Of a DNA stretch of 64,000 nt, positions 59,172-64,000 are shown piece after piece. The notes beneath the pieces are model-generated. The model was given only the letters and a program-made list of their open reading frames with translations, was not told the origin of the DNA and did not search any database. Position 1 is the stretch's first letter, and each line of letters opens with the position of its first letter. The position numbers were made by a program, and so were the translations under genes. Source of the stretch: Alligator mississippiensis (lineage: Eukaryota; Chordata; Crocodylia; Alligatoridae); assembly GCF_030867095.1 (NCBI RefSeq), contig NC_081826.1, positions 246,616,251-246,680,250 of the forward strand, given 5' to 3'.

Positions 59172-60877
59172 TGTGGCAAAGTGGGGCTCCCCACCTAGCC
59201 ACAGTGCTAGGTTTCCCACTTGCCTTTGGGCATGCCACCCACCCGACTCTCCTGCCACGCCTTGTTCTTAATTAATTAGGATGTTAATTAAGGCAGTAGG
59301 CTGCCCATTCATGCCCTTGTGCCAGGGGGCACTATCTGTGGCTTTGTACCTTCCCTACACTGCAGCCCATGCCTCGCAGATGGCATCCACTCATGTTAAT
59401 CTCACCTGCCCCACACTAGGCCCCAGAATTCTCTAATCAGGGCCCCTCTAATGTCCCTCCATTCAGGCAGCCTACCCTGCCTTCATTTGGGCTGTCTAGC
59501 TCCCTGAAACCATTTCCTCTCTTAGGCGTAGTCCCCCTGGGACCTTTGGCCACACAGGCCCTGGCCTCACCTCCAAGGCCAGTCGGGACCCCAGACCCTG
59601 AGCTCTGGGTGTCCCTCATGGTAGGCCCCTGGCCCTTTTGACTGGTCAGGTCCTGGCCCCAGCATTGACCAGTCCAGGGTATTCTACAGGCAGGCCTCTG
59701 CCACTCGTGCCCCACTGTCTCTCTGGGGTCTGCCTTCTGGCCCCTACTGGGGGTTACCCACCCAGTTGTGGGAGCTGGGGTAACTCACATCATGACTGGT
59801 GTTCCAGAGTCTCACAGGACTCTCACTCCCCCCCAGGAGCAGCATGTCATTGTGCTCACTATAGATCTTGCTTTTGACCCACACTTGGCCTCCCAGCAGT
59901 GGAGGACTTACCGGGGTCAGGACTCACCCTTGTCTCAAGCCAAGCCCCCTTTACTCAGTCTCTGGCCCAAATTACAGCCTCAGGTGTCTAGAAACATACC
60001 TGGGCCTACTCCCCTTCACTCAGGGCTCCACACCACCCCCTTCACTTGAGGCTATTCATCTCTGCCCATCTCACTCAGGGCCATAGGGCTTCCTTCCCCA
60101 GTGGCCTTAGCTGTGCCTGGCCCCCAACTTCTTTTCCACAGGGTCTTGCACACCAAAAGGCTCAGGTGGCCTCAGCCATGCCTGGCCCCTAACTCTTCCT
60201 CCGCAGGGTCTTCCACTCCACAAGGCTCAGGTGGACTCAGCCGTGCCTGACCTCCAACTACCTCCAGTGTTACTTAACCCACCTGAAAGTGAGGGCTAGT
60301 GTTAAGGCACCCCTACCTGCCTTTCACTAGGTTGATAACTGGCCTGGCATTTCCTGGGGGTTCCAGCACCACTGAGAACCCCACCAGGCCACCCATTCCT
60401 GGCGCAGTGCAGTTTTACATCATGCCCAGAACCAGGAGCCTCCTAGCCATCCCCTACAGCTCCTCCCTTACCTCCAGGATGATACATGAAGCCTTGCAAC
60501 CAGGCGATGTTGCTGCCCTTCTGCCAGCAGGGAACTGATCTGTTTATATAGGCAGCCAGGGATCTAAAACGGCTGTCACAATCAAGTACCTGCTGGCTGC
60601 TTGGCTCAGGTGTTAAAGTGGCAGGCACCAACAGTGCCCTGCCACACACCTTCCCCCTTAAAATGGTACATGGGGAAGGTTTCCCTTGCTGCTCCTCCAA
60701 AGCAGGGTCTCTTTAGAGCCTTCAAGTGGCAAGCACCCCCAAAAGTGCTCTGCCACACACCTCCCCCCTTAGAATGAGATCTGGGTAGTTTTGCTTGGCT
60801 GCCTTCCCTGCTGGGCTCTGCCCCAGCCTACTGCAGCCCCTGACATGTGGTGAGCACCCCAAAGGTGCTCTGCCACA
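59172..60877 (-). mobile_element. Solo LTR, 1.7 kb, with a terminal triplication
   Basis: It begins TGTGGCAAAG and ends CTCTGCCACA (inverted TGTGGCA/TGCCACA), with perfect GACAA duplications at 59,167-59,171 and 60,878-60,882. On the minus strand, a TATATAAACA box lies at 60,541-60,550, placing the U3 at the right. The U3 end is repeated: TGCCACA recurs at 60,640, 60,751 and 60,871. A shorter relative is at 45,374. Open frames within it (for example 59,768-60,049) are GC-rich artefacts; no retroelement gene is present. Confidence 0.75.
60618..60877. repeat. Three tandem U3 subrepeats
   Basis: Units start GTGGCAGGCACC (60,618), GTGGCAAGCACC (60,726) and GTGGTGAGCACC (60,847). Each ends in a CTGCCAC sequence that pairs with its start, giving a small hairpin, and the first two continue into CACACCT..CCCCTTA. 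Spacing of the ends is 111 and 120 bp. Confidence 0.8.
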
Positions 60878-60882
60878 GACAA

Positions 60883-61429
60883 ACTTGTGGGGAGACAGCA
60901 CAATGGTAAATATAATGGGTCATATGGAAGATGGACTGTCTAGAGCACAAAGAACCTCCCAGAAGACATCAATGGACTGTAGAGGAAAACAAGTCTATTT
61001 CAAATCTAGACCAGATGAACTAGGCACACAACACTAATCTTATTCCACTTGGCTGGATTTATACACACACAAACATATGGACTAGTACTTCAAAGATGTG
61101 GCATTTTGAGGTTTAATTAGTTTAGTTAGAAAGAAATTGAGGAAGTTGAATTTGAAGTACTTGGAAAAAATAGACCAACCATAAATTCTGACTCATAATG
61201 ATTAAGTCAATAAAAAAAATCTAGTCTCAAATTGTCTTTCCAAATCTCACAAAATCAGATGCATTGGTTAACATTTCAAATATAAAATTGCTTTATTGAT
61301 GTCCTTAAAGAAGGAAGCAGGTGTTGGGCTACTTAACAGGATTTTCTTATTTTCCAGACCTTAACCTCATATTTTTTTTTTTTTAGGTCTTAACTTTTTC
61401 CATTTTTTTTACTTCTTTCTTGAAACACT
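60883..61429. other. Unassigned interval
   Basis: No gene; a T-run lies at about 61,372-61,384. Confidence 0.45.
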
Positions 61430-62310
61430 GTGAATAAACCAGGACACAATGCCCCAGGTGAAGTCTCTCTATGATGGATAGAGAAAAATAATCAAATGGA
61501 AGCTACCCCCCCAGTATTTGTATACAGTACTTGTCTTAGTACTTCCCTGTGTGCGTTTAGCTCTGTTTACATTAATATTATATTGCTGATCCACTTCAAG
61601 GGTGTGATTTGCCACAATCTCTAGGTCATAGTGTTCATAGTCATTCCTCAGTTTATAATTTTGCAATTCATTATGTAGTTCTTTGTGCTTGTCTGATTAA
61701 TTTCATCCCATTTATTTTAGGCCATGTTCCAGTTTATCCAGGCAATTTTCCTAAATTGGTGCTCTAGAGTCTGTTAAACTACACAGCTTGATGCCATTCT
61801 CATAATTTAATAAGTGTGCACAAAATTCCATTCTCCAAACATTAATGAAACTATTGAACAGTACCATGCCTATAACAGACCCTTGAAAACCCCACTTGAT
61901 ACCTACTTCTAATTTGCTATTCAGCCATTGATTACTCTGAGTACAATTATCTAACCAATTATACTTCCTCTTATATTAGTTCCATCTAGACCAAATTTCT
62001 TTAACTTCTTATGAGAATACTGTGGAAGGCAGTTTCAAAAGCCCTACTACAATTGAAATATTACAACCAGGGAAGGTCCCACTCATTCACAAAACTTGTG
62101 GTCCTGTCATGAAAGGCAGTCAGTGGAGTTAAGCATTATTTGTCATTGAAAAATACATGTTGGCTGTTACTTACCTTATCTTGTTATCTTCTAGGTGCTT
62201 ACAAGTTGATTGTTTTGTAATAAGTTTTTGGATTTCAAAGTTAGACCCACTGATCTGTAATTCCCCAGATCTTTCTTCTCTACCTCCTGTAGCAGAACCA
62301 CTCCCCAGGT
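61430..62310 (-). mobile_element. Older CR1 LINE, antisense
   Basis: GAAAACCCCACTTGATACCT, TCTTATGAGAATACTGTGGA and ATGTTGGCTGTTACTTACCT follow the antisense order of the CR1 ORF2 RT and C-terminal region. It is more decayed than the copies at 56,280 or 1, with many indels. Minus-strand frames of 65-74 codons within it carry little recognisable protein. Confidence 0.75.
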
Positions 62311-64000
62311 ATGGTGATGATGCTTCCTGATGGCCACACAACTTCTGCTCCCATTCTTGCTCCTCAGGGTACTCTCCCTTTTCATTAAATGCCATGCCTT
62401 GATTGCATTGAGGGAGGCTTTGCCATGCCTTGATGGAATTGTGTTGAGAGAGGCTTCTCCATGGTCCTAGAGTAAGCCCTTGTTCACTTTAGCTGGCTGG
62501 TACCTCTCATACCCAGCTGGCCCCCAGTCTTGCCCCTCAGGAACAAAGTTATGGCCCTTCTGGCCCTATCAATGCCAGCAACCCTTCTCTCCTGAGAGCT
62601 CCTCACTGCCTGCTAGGCCTTAGGCACTGGGTTTGTGTGTTGGGAAGCCACACCCCTTCCTGTCTTGTGGCTCCCCAGCCACTCACACAAGGGTTTCCAT
62701 TTGGGATTGATGGCCAGCGTGTCATCCTCTAATGTAGCAGCTAGGTGCTTGATGCAGCAATCAGCTGCTCTCCCTTCTTAAAGTGACAAAGATCTTGGCC
62801 CCTGTTAAACCTCCCCTTTATTTTCTTTGAAATAAAAACTATATTTGTTGTTTTCCAATCAGTATACACATTACTATACATACAGCAGTATTCCATGCAT
62901 ATAAACTATACATTATTTTGAGCTAAGAGAGGCAGTAAGAAAAGTAAATCAAATTTTGTCCCATATACAAGCCTATTAAATCATTTTAGACACAGTAATT
63001 AATATCCAAGTAGTCTGTGAATAATGAGGATAAAGTCAACTCATCCACTTCCATCACCTTCTCAGAAACATCAGCTACTTCTATGGACATGGCAGATTGA
63101 AATAATAAAACTGAAAATAATTAAAGAAGCTAGGTGAATTTAAATCCATTTCTACAAGGAATAACATAAAAGCAAAGCAAGAAAGAATTTCTCAGGAAAG
63201 GTGCAGAAGATAACCAACTTAAAACATTCATAAAAGAAATAAGAGAAGACATTGCTTAAGTCTCAGAGAATTAAATACTATGAACTAAAAATTAAGGCAC
63301 AAGCAAAAGAAACTGTTCAATAACAAAGTAGATTATCGGAAATGTTCTGGAAAGCTAGAAGAAGCAGGCCCATAGTTCTAGACCTGGAATGGTCCATCCA
63401 GTTCTTAAATTCTGGGACAACCTCATTAACCACAACAACAATGTTGCATGGAATGAAGACATAGATCAATAATAGAATAATCTAAGCATAACACAAGTCA
63501 AGGTAGACCTTAAGAAAATGAGGTGTAGAATGGCATCAATGATATCAAGAGAAGTTGCTGAAATAAGGAAAAAAAAATATGATGGGATAGTACTAATTAT
63601 GAAAACCAGTCACTACCTAATAAGGTCTAGATATTGCACATGAGAAAATTGCATGTAAAAGAAAAACAAGAGGTATAAAGAGTCAACAACTGATGGACAG
63701 GCTGATTATGGAGGTTGCCAAAATGTAAAAAGAAACATTAGGGAAGTGGGAAGGGTTCTTATAGGAAGGATTTTGAGTCACTCCTGTATTCATAGAGATG
63801 GATATATGTCATCTTCTTATGCGGAAGACAGGATTTACTATTTAAGGTAAAGGTCATAAACAAGATATTATTTGCCGGGTAACTTTTAAATTTTCTTTGT
63901 TCTCCTGCTTTTTATTATTTGCATCTTTTAATGATTTAGCTCTTTAAGGAAAAGTCAGACTTGCTTTGTGATACAAATTCTCAGTATGGATGATATTCTC
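62311..64000. other. Unassigned interval to the window end
   Basis: A small direct duplication, GCCATGCCTTGAT, occurs twice near 62,391-62,443. Otherwise nothing is supported, and no gene is seen. Confidence 0.45.

Noticed and set aside
59172..60877. Overlapping GC-rich frames suggesting a gene cluster at 59.4-61.0 kb
   Set aside because: All frames fall inside one LTR bounded by a target duplication and share no protein family.
1..64000. Bacterial-type systems (operons, CRISPR, phage)
   Set aside because: Vertebrate retroelements, microsatellites and absence of dense coding exclude a prokaryotic window; no regularly spaced repeats were seen.

Overview
This is vertebrate nuclear DNA without a recognisable host gene. 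It is AT-rich overall, has no long open frame, and is filled with amniote interspersed repeats. Abundant CR1 LINEs with the typical 3' tail ending in ATTCTATGA-like repeats, several hAT-type DNA elements, a Penelope-like fragment, solo LTRs and a MIR-like core-SINE fit a non-avian sauropsid. A crocodilian is my first choice and a turtle the second; this rests on family resemblance recalled without a database search. No exon, CpG-island promoter, rRNA, tRNA or CRISPR was found. The one structural RNA match is a broken U4 snRNA copy.

Layout. 1-2.8 kb: an antisense CR1 split by a younger sense CR1 that has lost its reverse transcriptase. 3.0-6.8 kb: two decayed sense CR1s, the second with a long 3' UTR. 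6.8-13.7 kb: mostly unassigned AT-rich sequence with SINE and CR1 remnants. 13.7-19.2 kb: half of a foldback DNA element (FB), an unassigned block, a complete FB copy, an antisense CR1 and a Penelope-like 3' end. 21.0-21.6 kb: a GC-rich block. 24.3-25.2 kb: a second complete FB copy inserted in a TG microsatellite. 26.9 kb: a hAT MITE. 29.3-30.1 kb: a chimeric GC-rich/FB repeat. 30.9-33.4 kb: a hairpin-bearing repeat, a CR1 tail, a hAT end and two tandem copies of one GC-rich element. 33.85 kb: the U4 pseudogene. 35.3-36.6 kb: a 200-bp inverted repeat around a 0.9-kb core. 37-44 kb: CR1 pieces, a second hAT MITE and sparse unassigned DNA. 43.8-46.3 kb: a GC-rich foldback element and a solo LTR. 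49.2 kb: the 3' end of a non-CR1 LINE. 52.4 kb: a solo LTR of another type. 56.3-62.3 kb: antisense CR1s, small hAT elements and a 1.7-kb solo LTR.

The clearest results are structural. Three LTR-like units each have TG...CA ends and perfect 5-bp target duplications. Two related MITEs each have near-perfect 8-bp duplications, which is the hAT hallmark. A foldback family has inverted arms of roughly 240 bp and nested internal palindromes. Every coding-looking stretch belongs to a mobile element and is disabled. I found no evidence of a new functional gene system; the foldback elements and the 35.3-36.6 kb inverted repeat are the best candidates for undescribed structures.
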